From positions 1-64,000 of the forward strand of contig NZ_NBZW01000004.1 in NCBI RefSeq assembly GCF_002379085.1: 64,000 nt of DNA, in the 5' to 3' direction. The first letter of the stretch is position 1. The number at the start of each line of letters is the position of its first letter. Position numbers and translations under genes: made by a program. Below are positions 1 through 8,087 of this stretch, in pieces. Source of the DNA: Polaromonas sp. AET17H-212 (GTDB taxonomy: Bacteria; Pseudomonadota; Gammaproteobacteria; Burkholderiales; Burkholderiaceae_C). Below the pieces are notes generated by a model. That model saw only the letters and a list, made by a program, of their open reading frames with translations, searched no databases and was not told the origin of the DNA.

Positions 1-1
1 G

Positions 2-643
2 CTGGAACTGGCCATGGCCGCAGCCTACGCGCTTCAAGGCGCCGGCTACCCGCCGGGCGGCCGCGTGAGCCTGGTGACCGGTGGCCCGCCGCCGGCCCAG
101 AACTACCCGGCTGGTGTGCAGCGCCGCGTGCTGCAGGCCCTGCGGCGCCTGCAGATCACGGTGCTGCCCGATGCCTGCGTGGGCATGTCGGCCGGGGAGA
201 TCCAGCTGGCCGGCGGCGCGCGCCTGGCCTGCGATGCCCCCTTGCTGGCCATCGGCGCCCAGGCACCGGGCTGGCTGGCCGGCAGCGGGCTGGCACTGGA
301 CGAAGCCGGGTTTGTGGCCGTCAACCGCTTTCAGCAAAGCACCAGCCACGCCCATGTGTTTGCCGCCGGCGATGTGGCCAGCCGGGTTGATGCGCCGCAT
401 CCGCGCAGCGGTGTGTATGCGGTGCGTGGCGGCCCGCCGCTGCTGGCCAACCTGCGTGCCGCATGGCAGGGCCAGCCGCTGCGGCCTTACACACCACCTG
501 GGCGCGCGCTGAACCTGATTTCCTGTGGCGGACGTTACGCGATTGCTGCCTGGGGCGGTCTGCACGTGGAAGGGCGCTGGGTGTGGCACCTGAAAGACCA
601 CATCGACCGCGGCTTTGTGGCCCGCTACGCCGCGCCGTCATGA
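2..643 (+). CDS. FAD-dependent pyridine nucleotide-disulphide oxidoreductase, C-terminal part
   Basis: The reading frame is open at the window edge, so the N-terminal FAD-binding part is missing and only about 213 residues are seen. The segment HVFAAGDVA (about residues 116-124 of the visible part) is the second FAD-contact motif of the pyridine nucleotide-disulphide oxidoreductase family. The tail with GRALNLISCGG, then WKDHIDRGF-like residues near the stop, resembles the oxidoreductase domain that in many bacteria lies N-terminal to, or beside, selenide water dikinase (SelD). From the sequence I can support a flavin NAD(P)H oxidoreductase. The link to selenium metabolism is an inference, because no selD is inside the window and it could lie upstream. 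Confidence 0.6.
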   Translation: MELAMAAAYALQGAGYPPGGRVSLVTGGPPPAQNYPAGVQRRVLQALRRLQITVLPDACVGMSAGEIQLAGGARLACDAPLLAIGAQAPGWLAGSGLALDEAGFVAVNRFQQSTSHAHVFAAGDVASRVDAPHPRSGVYAVRGGPPLLANLRAAWQGQPLRPYTPPGRALNLISCGGRYAIAAWGGLHVEGRWVWHLKDHIDRGFVARYAAPS

Positions 644-654
644 ACTGGTGTCTC

Positions 655-720
655 CCTGATTTGCTATGTTTTTGATAGCTTACGGCGCTTTATCTATGAG
701 GGATAGAGGCCGAAATGGCA
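655..720 (+). repeat. Dispersed repeat, family B, copy 1
   Basis: A short element with the core GCTATgtttttGATAGC, then cGGCGctt and gAGGCCgaAATGGca. Related copies occur at 9268-9328, 28250-28310, 38301-38360, 50498-50556, 54415-54475, 59123-59176, 60811-60868 and 61697-61752. It follows the stop codon of the oxidoreductase gene directly. Confidence 0.7.
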
Positions 721-722
721 TG

Positions 723-745
723 AAAAAACCCGCGCGAGGCGGGTT
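723..745 (-). terminator. Rho-independent terminator of the ComEA-like gene
   Basis: The 7-bp stem pairs 727-733 (aacccgc) with 739-745 (gcgggtt) around a 5-nt loop. Read on the minus strand it is followed by a run of T (plus-strand A 723-728). It lies 20 bp past the stop of the minus-strand gene at 766-1281. Confidence 0.75.
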
Positions 746-765
746 GATGGGCAAGCGTAAGGCGC

Positions 766-1281
766 TTACTTTTTGGCAGGCTCGGTCTTGGCGCCGGCCT
801 TCGCCTCGGACTTGACGTCGGCTTTGGTCTCTGCCTTGGGGGTCACGGCGGCCTTGACGTCCTTGGCGGTCTCCTTGGCGGCGTCCTTGGTGGCGATGGC
901 CGCACCCTTGACGGCGTCTTTGGTGGCGACCGCGGCATCCTTGGCTTTTTCGGTGACCGGCTTGTCGGCTTTCTTGTCAGCCTTGGCATCGGCCTTGACG
1001 TCTGCTTTGGCGCTGGCCTTGTAGCTGGTGCCGTTGACGGTCAGGCCATCGGCGGAAAACTTGGCGGCGCTGTCGGTGCCCACGCCCTTGACGCGGGTCA
1101 CAAAGTCATTCCAGTCCTTGAACGGCGCTTTCTTGCGCTCGGAGATGATCAGCGCGGATTTGACGGGACCAATGCCCTTGATGGCGTCGAGTTCGGCCGG
1201 GGTGGCGGTGTTGACGTCAACGGCGGCAAAGGCCACGGCGACATACATGGCGGCCACGAAGGCCAGCAGTTTCTTGAACAT
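766..1281 (-). CDS. ComEA-like helix-hairpin-helix protein with Lys/Ala-rich repeat tail
   Basis: A 171-residue exported protein. Residues 1-19 form a signal peptide ending near AFA. Residues about 20-80 hold a helix-hairpin-helix DNA-binding domain (DVNTATPAELDAIKGIGP), as in ComEA, which binds DNA in the periplasm during uptake. The remaining half is a low-complexity tail rich in Lys, Ala, Asp and Thr with repeated units such as KDAAVATKDAVKGAAIATK, unlike ordinary ComEA. The start at 1281 is chosen over the longer frame because it has an aggag Shine-Dalgarno sequence about 9 nt upstream and begins the signal peptide. The tail resembles histone H1-like or LEA-like sequence; its role is unknown. 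A DNA-uptake role is inferred from the domain alone, and no other competence genes are nearby. Confidence 0.8.
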   Translation of the reverse strand: MFKKLLAFVAAMYVAVAFAAVDVNTATPAELDAIKGIGPVKSALIISERKKAPFKDWNDFVTRVKGVGTDSAAKFSADGLTVNGTSYKASAKADVKADAKADKKADKPVTEKAKDAAVATKDAVKGAAIATKDAAKETAKDVKAAVTPKAETKADVKSEAKAGAKTEPAKK

Positions 1282-1478
1282 CAGGAAGCTCCTCAAAATG
1301 GATGGTTGAAGCAGGTGATCCCTCCTGTGAACCAGGATGTCCCGCATTTAACGGCTGTTGCAGCCGTGAGGTTGACCAGCCCGGGTACTTGCGCTGGATC
1401 AACGATGCAGGCGCCGGGACAGGCATAAGCTGCAGTATCGCCACAAAGAAGCCTCCAGGCCGCCAAAAGGAGCTGAAA

Positions 1479-1931
1479 ATGTCCACTCGTTTGAAAGACT
1501 TTGCAACCGCCGTGGTGGCGGTGGTTGAACCCGAGACCTCGGCCTTTGTGGCCGCCCAGCTGATGCGCAAGCACCATGTCGGCGCGCTCGTCGTCGTCGA
1601 TGCCGCGGAAAAGAGCCGCCCGGTCGGCATCCTGACCGACAGGGACCTGGTGCTGGCCCTGATGGCCGAAGGGCTGGACCCCGAGGTGTTTACCGCCGGA
1701 GACATCATGTCCGTCGAGCTGGTCCAGGCGAACCCCGAGATGGATGCGATGGACGCGGTGACACTGATGCGCAGGCACCGGTTGCGCCGGCTGGTCATCG
1801 TCGATGAGGCGGACCGGCTGGCGGGTGTCGTCACGATGGAGGACATCCTGGAGCTGTTGACGCGGGAACTGGCCGATCTGGCCGCCGGGGTGATCGGTGC
1901 CCGGGACCGGGAGTTCGAGCAGCGCGCTTGA
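1479..1931 (+). CDS. CBS-domain pair protein
   Basis: A 150-residue soluble protein made almost wholly of two CBS motifs, about residues 10-65 (ending in GILTDRDLVLAL) and 75-130 (ending in GVVTMEDILELL). The pair normally forms a Bateman module that binds adenosine nucleotides. The start at 1479 has the Shine-Dalgarno aaggag 8 nt upstream; the frame extends further 5' but that part lacks a ribosome site and is not CBS-like. There is no attached enzyme domain, so it is probably a stand-alone energy or redox sensor acting in trans. A small cytochrome gene starts 10 nt after its stop, which suggests one transcript. The target protein is not known. Confidence 0.85.
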   Translation: MSTRLKDFATAVVAVVEPETSAFVAAQLMRKHHVGALVVVDAAEKSRPVGILTDRDLVLALMAEGLDPEVFTAGDIMSVELVQANPEMDAMDAVTLMRRHRLRRLVIVDEADRLAGVVTMEDILELLTRELADLAAGVIGARDREFEQRA

Positions 1932-1941
1932 GGAGAGCCCC

Positions 1942-2292
1942 ATGATGATTGAAAAGTGCTTGGTCGCGCTTGTGATGGTTCTTTGGGGCCTGGCCGGGCC
2001 TGTGCTTGCCCGGACCAGGACCGATGCCCTGCGCGGGGAGCTGCTGTATTCGACGCATTGCATCGCTTGTCACAGCACCCAGCTGCACTGGCGCGACAGG
2101 AAGGCGGCCAGAAACTGGGCCAGCCTCAAGGCCGAAGTCGAGCGCTGGCAGAAAACCTCGGGGCTGGGCTGGCGGGAGGAGGACGTGAGCGACGTGGCGC
2201 GTTATCTCAACGCCCTGTATTACCGCTTTCCCGAGCCGGAGCCGGACGGCGCGTCGACCGCAGAGGCCGCTGCACCGGCGCTTCCCCGCTGA
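1942..2292 (+). CDS. Small mono-haem cytochrome c, periplasmic
   Basis: A 116-residue protein with a signal peptide (residues 1-23, hydrophobic core LVALVMVLWGLAG) and one CxxCH haem-binding motif, CIACH at residues 40-44. The rest has the size of a class I cytochrome c domain, ending in a segment VSDVARYLNALYYRF that resembles the C-terminal helix of such domains. The likely distal Met ligand is not obvious. The start has gaggag 6-11 nt upstream. It follows the CBS-pair gene by 10 nt and probably forms an operon with it. It should carry electrons in the periplasm; the partner oxidase or reductase is not in the window. Confidence 0.75.
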   Translation: MMIEKCLVALVMVLWGLAGPVLARTRTDALRGELLYSTHCIACHSTQLHWRDRKAARNWASLKAEVERWQKTSGLGWREEDVSDVARYLNALYYRFPEPEPDGASTAEAAAPALPR

Positions 2293-2323
2293 CCGGCGCC
2301 GTCGCGGGGCCGGTCAGGCTTTT
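2289..2323 (+). terminator. Terminator between the cytochrome gene and hldD
   Basis: A 9-bp stem pairs 2289-2297 (ctgaccggc) with 2309-2317 (gccggtcag), followed by gctttt. The left arm overlaps the cytochrome stop codon and the right arm overlaps the hldD stop from the other strand. Confidence 0.6.
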
Positions 2324-3330
2324 GCGGCTTCGCCCTGGGTCAGGGCGCGCATGTAGGCCGCCACACCGGTCTGCACATCGGCAAAGACATGCTGGCAGCC
2401 GGCTTCGCGCAAGGCCGTCAGGTCCGCTTGGGTGTAGCTCTGGTACTTGCCGACCAACGCGGGCGGGATGTCGATGTAGTCGATCAGGCTGCCGTGCGCG
2501 GCTTCGTCCAGGGTCAGCGGCGCATCGCCCTGCTGCTGGCGCAGGGCGTTGACGACGGCCAGTGCCACATCGTTGAAGGGCTGGGCGCGGCCGGTGCCGA
2601 GGTTGAAAATGCCGGACTTCCCGGGGTTGTCAAAAAACCAGAGGTTGACGGCCACGACATCATCGATGAAGACGAAGTCGCGCATCTGCCCGCCCCGGCC
2701 ATAACCGCCGTACTCGCCAAACAGCTTGACCTTGCCTTCGGCACGGAACTGGTTGAACTGGTGAAAGGCGACACTGGCCATGCGCCCCTTGTGCTGCTCG
2801 CGCGGGCCGTACACATTGAAGTAGCGAAAGCCGGCGACCTGGGTGGCCGTGCCGGAGAAGTCAGGCCCCAGTTCACGCCGCAGCCGCTGGTCGAACAGCA
2901 GCTTGGAGTAGCCGTAGACATTGAGCGGCTTCTCGAACTCGGGCGACTCGCGAAAGGTGTCCGAGCCGCCGTAGGTCGCGGCCGAGGAAGCGTAAAGCAA
3001 CCGGGTGCGTTGCTCCTGGCAGGCCGCAAACAAGTCGCAGGACAGCGCGTAGTTGTTGTCCATCATGTACTTGCCGTCGCTCTCCATGGTGTCGCTGCAG
3101 GCACCCTCATGGAAAACCGCCTCGACATTGCCAAAGGCGGCGTCGGCAAACAGTTCGTAGAAATCGTCGGCGTCGATGTAGTCGGCGATCTGCAGGTCGG
3201 CCAGGTTGCGGAACTTGTCGCCGTCGGTCAGGTCATCGACGGCAATGATGTTGTCGATGCCGCGGGCGTTCAGCCCCTTGATGATGTTGGAGCCGATAAA
3301 ACCGGCGGCGCCGGTAACCACGATTTTCAT
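2314..3330 (-). CDS. hldD: ADP-L-glycero-D-manno-heptose 6-epimerase
   Basis: A 338-residue short-chain dehydrogenase/reductase of the extended type. The glycine-rich NADP motif TGAAGFIG is at residues 6-13, and the catalytic YxxxK is Y139-K143 (YGYSK). It converts ADP-D-glycero-D-manno-heptose to the L-glycero form, the last step in making the heptose donor for the inner core of LPS, in the cytoplasm. The ATG at 3330 starts the Rossmann fold; the upstream frame is a shadow. It follows rfaE1 with a 16-nt gap, so the two heptose genes are in one transcript with lapA and lapB. Length and motifs are normal for HldD. Confidence 0.95.
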   Translation of the reverse strand: MKIVVTGAAGFIGSNIIKGLNARGIDNIIAVDDLTDGDKFRNLADLQIADYIDADDFYELFADAAFGNVEAVFHEGACSDTMESDGKYMMDNNYALSCDLFAACQEQRTRLLYASSAATYGGSDTFRESPEFEKPLNVYGYSKLLFDQRLRRELGPDFSGTATQVAGFRYFNVYGPREQHKGRMASVAFHQFNQFRAEGKVKLFGEYGGYGRGGQMRDFVFIDDVVAVNLWFFDNPGKSGIFNLGTGRAQPFNDVALAVVNALRQQQGDAPLTLDEAAHGSLIDYIDIPPALVGKYQSYTQADLTALREAGCQHVFADVQTGVAAYMRALTQGEAAKA

Positions 3331-3346
3331 GACAGATCCTTGTGTT

Positions 3347-4294
3347 TCATGGCGAGGCAAACAGCTCGCCGTAGCTGACCGTCGCCGTGCCGAATTTGCC
3401 GACCACGATGCCGCCGGCACGGTTGGCCACCGGCACGGCGTCGCGCAGGCTCAGGCCGGCGGCGGCCATCGCGGCCAGGGTGCCGATCACGGTGTCGCCG
3501 GCCCCGGTCACGTCGAAAACTTCGCGCGCCAGCGCCGGCACATGCAGCTGGCCCTGGGCGTCAAACAGCGTCATGCCTTCTTCACTGCGCGTCAGCAGCA
3601 GGGCCTGCAGCTTGAGGGCCTCGCGCAGGTTCTGCGCCTTGCGCTGCAGGTCGGCTTCATCATGCCAGGGGCCGATGACCTGCTCGAGTTCGGCGCGGTT
3701 CGGGGTGATGGCCGTGGCGTTCTGGTAGCGCGAATAGTCCGAGCCTTTGGGGTCGACCAGCACCACCTTGCCGGCGGCGCGGGCCTGCGCAATCATCAGG
3801 CCGATGTGCGCCAGCCCGCCCTTGCCGTAGTCGGAAAACAGCACCGTGTCATGCGCTGGCAGCATTTTTTCGAACTCGGCCGACTGCGAGGCCAGCACCT
3901 CGTTTTCGGGCGTGTTTTCAAAATCCAGGCGCAACAGCTGCTGCTGGCGGCCGATCACGCGCAGCTTGACCGTGGTCTTGAGCTGCGGGTCGCGGCCGAA
4001 GCAGGGCGTGATGCCGGAGGCGGCCACCAGGGCTTCGAGCTGGTGGCTGGCTTCGTCGTCGCCGACCACGCTGAGCAGCGAGGCGCGCGCGCCCACGGTC
4101 ACGATGTTGTAGGCCACATTGGCCGCGCCGCCCATGCGTTCTTCCTGGCGCGTGACGCGCACCACCGGTACAGGGGCTTCCGGCGAGATGCGGTCTACGG
4201 CGCCGTACCAGTAACGGTCCAGCATGGCATCGCCGACCACCAGCACACGGGCTTGGGCAAGCTGTTCCCGGGACAGAGTTAAAGGTGTTGTCAT
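3347..4294 (-). CDS. rfaE1: D-glycero-beta-D-manno-heptose-7-phosphate kinase (single-domain)
   Basis: A 315-residue PfkB-family sugar kinase. The N-terminal part carries the substrate-side motif GGAANVAYN (about residues 81-89). The C-terminal part carries the PfkB signature [15 protein letters not shown] with the catalytic Asp in GAGD. It phosphorylates heptose 7-phosphate at O-1 in LPS heptose synthesis. In Escherichia coli the HldE protein also has an adenylyltransferase domain; here the gene stops after the kinase domain, so the adenylyltransferase (RfaE2/HldC) must be elsewhere. The start at 4294 is the first ATG next to the domain; the longer frame runs through repeat sequence. Confidence 0.93.
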   Translation of the reverse strand: MTTPLTLSREQLAQARVLVVGDAMLDRYWYGAVDRISPEAPVPVVRVTRQEERMGGAANVAYNIVTVGARASLLSVVGDDEASHQLEALVAASGITPCFGRDPQLKTTVKLRVIGRQQQLLRLDFENTPENEVLASQSAEFEKMLPAHDTVLFSDYGKGGLAHIGLMIAQARAAGKVVLVDPKGSDYSRYQNATAITPNRAELEQVIGPWHDEADLQRKAQNLREALKLQALLLTRSEEGMTLFDAQGQLHVPALAREVFDVTGAGDTVIGTLAAMAAAGLSLRDAVPVANRAGGIVVGKFGTATVSYGELFASP

Positions 4295-4340
4295 ACGAGT
4301 GATTTTTTTATGCCAGTGGACGCCGCGGATCTGGCTTTGC

Positions 4341-4410
4341 CAGGCCGCTGGTGTCCGCCCCCTGCAAGGGGGGAAGGTGCTACACGCAGTGAGCATCCGA
4401 CGGGGGTGTT
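4341..4410 (-). repeat. Dispersed repeat, family A, short copy
   Basis: On the minus strand this reads cccccgtcgg..gctcactgcgtgtagcacc followed by a CG-rich inverted block. It matches the left half of the longer copies at 30124-30240 and 37049-37150. It fills the gap between lapB and rfaE1 and abuts the lapB stop codon. Confidence 0.65.
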
Positions 4411-5555
4411 CATAACTCTTCGATCCGGCGCGCCGGGTAGCTGTCCCAGGCCTGGCAGCCGGGGCAGTGCCAGAAATGCTGCGTCGCTTCGAAGCCGCAG
4501 GCAGCGCAGCGGTAACGCATCAGGGGCTTGGTGGCCTGGTCGAGTGCGCGCTGCACCATGCTGTGTTCATGCGCGCTGCCCAGCTTTTCGCCGGCAAGCC
4601 ATTTGGCCGCCGCCACCAGCGAGGCTTCACGCTCCAGGTGCTGGCCATACCACTGGCGCGGGTCGGCGGAGGCCGTATCGAGTTTGACGATGGCCTCGAC
4701 CACGTCAATCGATGGCAGCTGGGCGTAGTTGGCCTTCAGCAGGTCCAGCGCGGCCGCTTGCTGGCCGCTTTGCTGCGCGATGTTGACGAGCAGGCCGGCG
4801 GCCAGCGGCAAGGCCTGCGGGGCGGTCTGCTCCAGCCTGCGCAGGGTTGCAAAAGCGTCCGCATGTTGACCCAGCTGGGCCTGGAGCTTGGCCAGGTCGA
4901 TCAGCGGGCGCGGTGAGGCCGGCGCCATGGCCGCCGCCTGTTGCAGGCAGTCGAGCGCCTGGCTGGTATCGCCGGAGGCCGCGGCCGACACCGCCTGTTC
5001 GCACAGGTAATGGGCCTGCCGGGTGCTGAAGCTGCCGTGGCTGGCGCTGTCGAGCTTGGCGGCGATGTCGGTGGCATGCGCCCAGTCGCGCGAGCGTTCG
5101 TAGATCGACAGCAGGGCCAGCCTGGCTTCCTCTTCGTAGCCCGTGCCTTCCAGTTTTCGCAGCGCTGTTTCTGCCCGGTCCAGCAGGCCGGCCTTGAGAA
5201 AATCGAGCGCCAGCGCATGCTGCGCACGGTCGCGCTCGGTCTGCGTCAGGTCGCCGCGCGACATCAGGTGCTCGTGCACACGCACGGCGCGTTCGTACTC
5301 GCCCCGGCGGCGGAACAGGTTGCCCAGCGCGAAGTGCAGCTCGGAGGTGTCGGGGTCGTTCTGGACGGCTTCGATGAAGGCGTCGATCGCCTGGTCCTGC
5401 TGCTCGTTGAGCAGGAAATTGAGGCCGCGGAAGTAGGCCTTGGGCGCCTGCCGGTTTTCGATCCGGAGCTGTCTCAGGTCCAGCCGTGACGCCAGCCAGC
5501 CCAGCGTGAAGGCAATCGGAAACCCGAGCAGAACCCAGGTGAAATCAAAGTCCAT
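4410..5555 (-). CDS. lapB: LPS assembly/regulation protein LapB (YciM)
   Basis: A 381-residue inner-membrane-anchored protein. Residues 1-20 form one N-terminal membrane helix. Residues about 40-330 are TPR repeats, such as the ELHFALGNLFRRRGEYERAV unit. The last 30 residues form a rubredoxin-like zinc ribbon with two CxxC pairs (CAAC and CPGC). In E. coli this architecture belongs to LapB, which links LpxC degradation by FtsH to LPS transport. The gene overlaps lapA by 11 nt and lies upstream of rfaE1-hldD, so LPS control and heptose supply are co-transcribed. Confidence 0.93.
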   Translation of the reverse strand: MDFDFTWVLLGFPIAFTLGWLASRLDLRQLRIENRQAPKAYFRGLNFLLNEQQDQAIDAFIEAVQNDPDTSELHFALGNLFRRRGEYERAVRVHEHLMSRGDLTQTERDRAQHALALDFLKAGLLDRAETALRKLEGTGYEEEARLALLSIYERSRDWAHATDIAAKLDSASHGSFSTRQAHYLCEQAVSAAASGDTSQALDCLQQAAAMAPASPRPLIDLAKLQAQLGQHADAFATLRRLEQTAPQALPLAAGLLVNIAQQSGQQAAALDLLKANYAQLPSIDVVEAIVKLDTASADPRQWYGQHLEREASLVAAAKWLAGEKLGSAHEHSMVQRALDQATKPLMRYRCAACGFEATQHFWHCPGCQAWDSYPARRIEEL

Positions 5556-5817
5556 GGTGCATGGTGGAGGGGTTCTCGCTGAGCTGGCTCTGCTGGCTGG
5601 CGCGCACGTTTTTGCGTTTTTTCCACCAGCGCGGCATCATCATCAGGATGCCGGTGGCCAGTCCGCAGGCAAAGGTGACCAGCACGACCAGGACCAGGGG
5701 TGCCTGCCACAGCGTGCCGAAAAAGAAATACACGGAAACGGCTTGCTGGTTGTTCAGCGCGAACGCAAAAAGCGTAAAAAAAATGGCTGCCTTGAGCAGC
5801 CACATGAGGTATTTCAC
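5545..5817 (-). CDS. lapA: LPS assembly protein A domain membrane protein (LapA)
   Basis: A 90-residue protein with two hydrophobic segments (about residues 3-22 and 38-62) and a basic tail. It begins VKYLMWLLKAAIFFTLF, the usual LapA N-terminus in Burkholderiales. I therefore take the GTG at 5817 as the start, with aggggac about 7-13 nt upstream. The longer frame up to 6045 is a shadow of ihfB. LapA sits in the inner membrane with LapB. The 11-nt overlap with lapB suggests translational coupling. Confidence 0.88.
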   Translation of the reverse strand: MKYLMWLLKAAIFFTLFAFALNNQQAVSVYFFFGTLWQAPLVLVVLVTFACGLATGILMMMPRWWKKRKNVRASQQSQLSENPSTMHHGL

Positions 5818-5869
5818 TGCAGGTCCCCTTGTGGTCCGGCAATTGTAGCCAGCACCAGGCGGGACGCCG

Positions 5870-6181
5870 CTATTTGACGGGAGGGGCCAGCATTTCTTCG
5901 GTCCGGGTGTCCACCGCTTCGCGCAGGGCCTTGCCCGGCTTGAAATGGGGAACCCGTTTTTCCGGAATGGCAACGCTTTCGCCAGAGCGCGGGTTGCGGC
6001 CCATGCGCGGCGGGCGCCGGTTGATCGAAAAACTGCCAAAACCACGAATTTCTATGCGGTGCCCACGCACCAGCGCGTCGCTCATGGCGTCAAGAATCGT
6101 CTTGACGGCATATTCGGCATCGCGGTGGGTCAGCTGGCTGAAACGTGCAGCCAGTTCCTCGACAAGATCGCTTCGGGTCAT
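5870..6181 (-). CDS. ihfB: Integration host factor subunit beta
   Basis: A 103-residue HU/IHF family DNA-bending protein. It starts [11 protein letters not shown], has the beta-arm region around [23 protein letters not shown] with the intercalating Pro (in NPRSG), and ends in the C-terminal helix segment [16 protein letters not shown] is a heterodimer; the alpha subunit gene is not in the window. The start at 6181 is set by the family N-terminus. The gene lies between rpsA and lapA, the usual place in proteobacteria. IHF would also assist the sigma-54 promoter of glnA further along. Confidence 0.95.
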   Translation of the reverse strand: MTRSDLVEELAARFSQLTHRDAEYAVKTILDAMSDALVRGHRIEIRGFGSFSINRRPPRMGRNPRSGESVAIPEKRVPHFKPGKALREAVDTRTEEMLAPPVK

Positions 6182-6250
6182 AAAAATGAGGGGACAGAGA
6201 AATGGCGTGCCGTTCCGGGGAGCGGGCACGCCATGTCTCAGGGGTCCGGT

Positions 6251-7936
6251 TTACTTCTCGTTGCTGTCCAGCTTGGCGCGCAGCAGGGCGCCCAGGTTGG
6301 TCAGGCCGGCGCTTTCACGCGAGGACTGCTGGCTCAGGGACGCCATGGCTTCCTGCTGGTCAACGTTGTCCTTGGCTTTGACCGACAGCTGGATGTTGCG
6401 GGTCTTGCGATCCACGTTCACCACGACTGCGGACACTTCGTCGCCTTCCTTGAGCACGTTGCGTGCGTCTTCGACGCGGTCACGGCTGATTTCGCTGGCG
6501 CGCAGGTAACCGATGATGTCTTCGCCCAGATCGATCTCGGCGCCCTTGGCGTCAACCGTCTTGACCTTGCCGGTCACAACCGCACCCTTGTCGTTGATCG
6601 ACACGAAGGTGGTGAACGGGTCGGAATCGAGCTGCTTGATGCCCAGGGAGATGCGCTCGCGGTCGACGTCGACAGCCAGCACGATCGCTTCGACTTCCTG
6701 GCCCTTTTTGTAGTTGCGAACAGCGGCTTCGCCGGGTTCGTTCCACGAGAGGTCGGACAGGTGCACCAGGCCGTCGATGCCGGCAGCCAGGCCCACAAAG
6801 ACGCCGAAGTCGGTGATCGACTTGATCGGGCCCTTGACGCGGTCGCCGCGCTTGGTGTCCTGGGCAAATTCCTGCCATGGGTTGGCCTTGCACTGTTTCA
6901 TGCCCAGGCTGATACGGCGCTTGTCTTCGTCGATTTCCAGAACCATGACTTCGACTTCGTCGCCGAGGTTGACGAGCTTGCTCGGGGCCACGTTCTTGTT
7001 GGTCCAGTCCATTTCGGAGACGTGGACCAGGCCTTCGATGCCCGGCTCGAGTTCCACAAACGCGCCGTAGTCGGCGATGTTGGTGATCTTGCCGAACAGG
7101 CGGGTGCTTTGCGGGTAGCGGCGGTTCACGCCCATCCATGGGTCGTCGCCCATCTGCTTCAGACCCAGGGACACGCGGTTCTTCTCGGTGTCGAACTTCA
7201 GGATCTTGGCCACGATTTCCTGGCCAGCCGTCACCACTTCGCTCGGGTGACGCACGCGGCGCCATGCCATGTCGGTGATGTGCAGCAGGCCGTCGATGCC
7301 GCCCAGGTCAACGAAGGCACCGTATTCGGTGATGTTCTTGACGATGCCCTTGACGGCAGAGCCTTCTTTCAGGGTTTCCATCAGCTTGGCGCGCTCTTCG
7401 CCCATGCTGGCTTCGACCACGGCGCGGCGGCTCAGCACCACGTTGTTGCGCTTGCGGTCGAGCTTGATGACCTTGAATTCCATGGTCTTGTTCTCGTACG
7501 GAGACAAGTCCTTGACGGGGCGGGTGTCGATCAGCGAGCCGGGCAGGAAGGCGCGGATGCCGTTGACCAGGACGGTCAGGCCGCCCTTGACCTTGCCGCT
7601 GGTCTGGCCGGTGACGAACTCGCCGGATTCCAGGGCTTTTTCCAGGCTCATCCACGAGGCCAGGCGCTTGGCCTTGTCGCGGCTCAGCAGGGTGTCGCCG
7701 TAACCGTTTTCGACCGAGTCGATGGCCACGGAGACAAAGTCGCCGACCTGGACTTCGAGTTCGCCCTGGTCGTTCTTGAATTCTTCGAGGGGGACATAAG
7801 CCTCGGATTTGAGTCCGGCATTCACAACCACGTGGTTGTGATCAATACGCACTACCTCGGCGGTAATGACTTCGCCCGTACGCATTTCGGAGCGTTTCAG
7901 CGATTCTTCAAAGAGGGCGGCAAAAGATTCAGACAT
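6251..7936 (-). CDS. rpsA: 30S ribosomal protein S1
   Basis: A 561-residue protein with six S1 (OB-fold) repeats. Each carries a unit such as [41 protein letters not shown] and [21 protein letters not shown]. It begins [13 protein letters not shown], as in other proteobacterial S1 proteins. S1 binds mRNA on the 30S subunit and helps start translation. It stands between the aroA-cmk fusion and ihfB; cmk-rpsA-ihfB is the conserved order. The length is normal. Confidence 0.97.
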   Translation of the reverse strand: MSESFAALFEESLKRSEMRTGEVITAEVVRIDHNHVVVNAGLKSEAYVPLEEFKNDQGELEVQVGDFVSVAIDSVENGYGDTLLSRDKAKRLASWMSLEKALESGEFVTGQTSGKVKGGLTVLVNGIRAFLPGSLIDTRPVKDLSPYENKTMEFKVIKLDRKRNNVVLSRRAVVEASMGEERAKLMETLKEGSAVKGIVKNITEYGAFVDLGGIDGLLHITDMAWRRVRHPSEVVTAGQEIVAKILKFDTEKNRVSLGLKQMGDDPWMGVNRRYPQSTRLFGKITNIADYGAFVELEPGIEGLVHVSEMDWTNKNVAPSKLVNLGDEVEVMVLEIDEDKRRISLGMKQCKANPWQEFAQDTKRGDRVKGPIKSITDFGVFVGLAAGIDGLVHLSDLSWNEPGEAAVRNYKKGQEVEAIVLAVDVDRERISLGIKQLDSDPFTTFVSINDKGAVVTGKVKTVDAKGAEIDLGEDIIGYLRASEISRDRVEDARNVLKEGDEVSAVVVNVDRKTRNIQLSVKAKDNVDQQEAMASLSQQSSRESAGLTNLGALLRAKLDSNEK

Positions 7937-8087
7937 TGATTTTCCTAGTCCACAGAGCAGGGTTCCAACAGCGGGATTGCTATTGTTTTTAGAGCTGACT
8001 GCGGCGGTTGTTTGCGGATGACCCGCAGGTTAGGTTAAATAATCCTTGACCCAAGCACTGGGGGTGCCTACACGCAGGTACGGGGGG

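Noticed and set aside
5945..7939. Very long plus-strand frame (664 codons) opposite rpsA
   Set aside because: An antisense frame produced by GC-rich third positions of rpsA. The minus-strand product is clearly S1.
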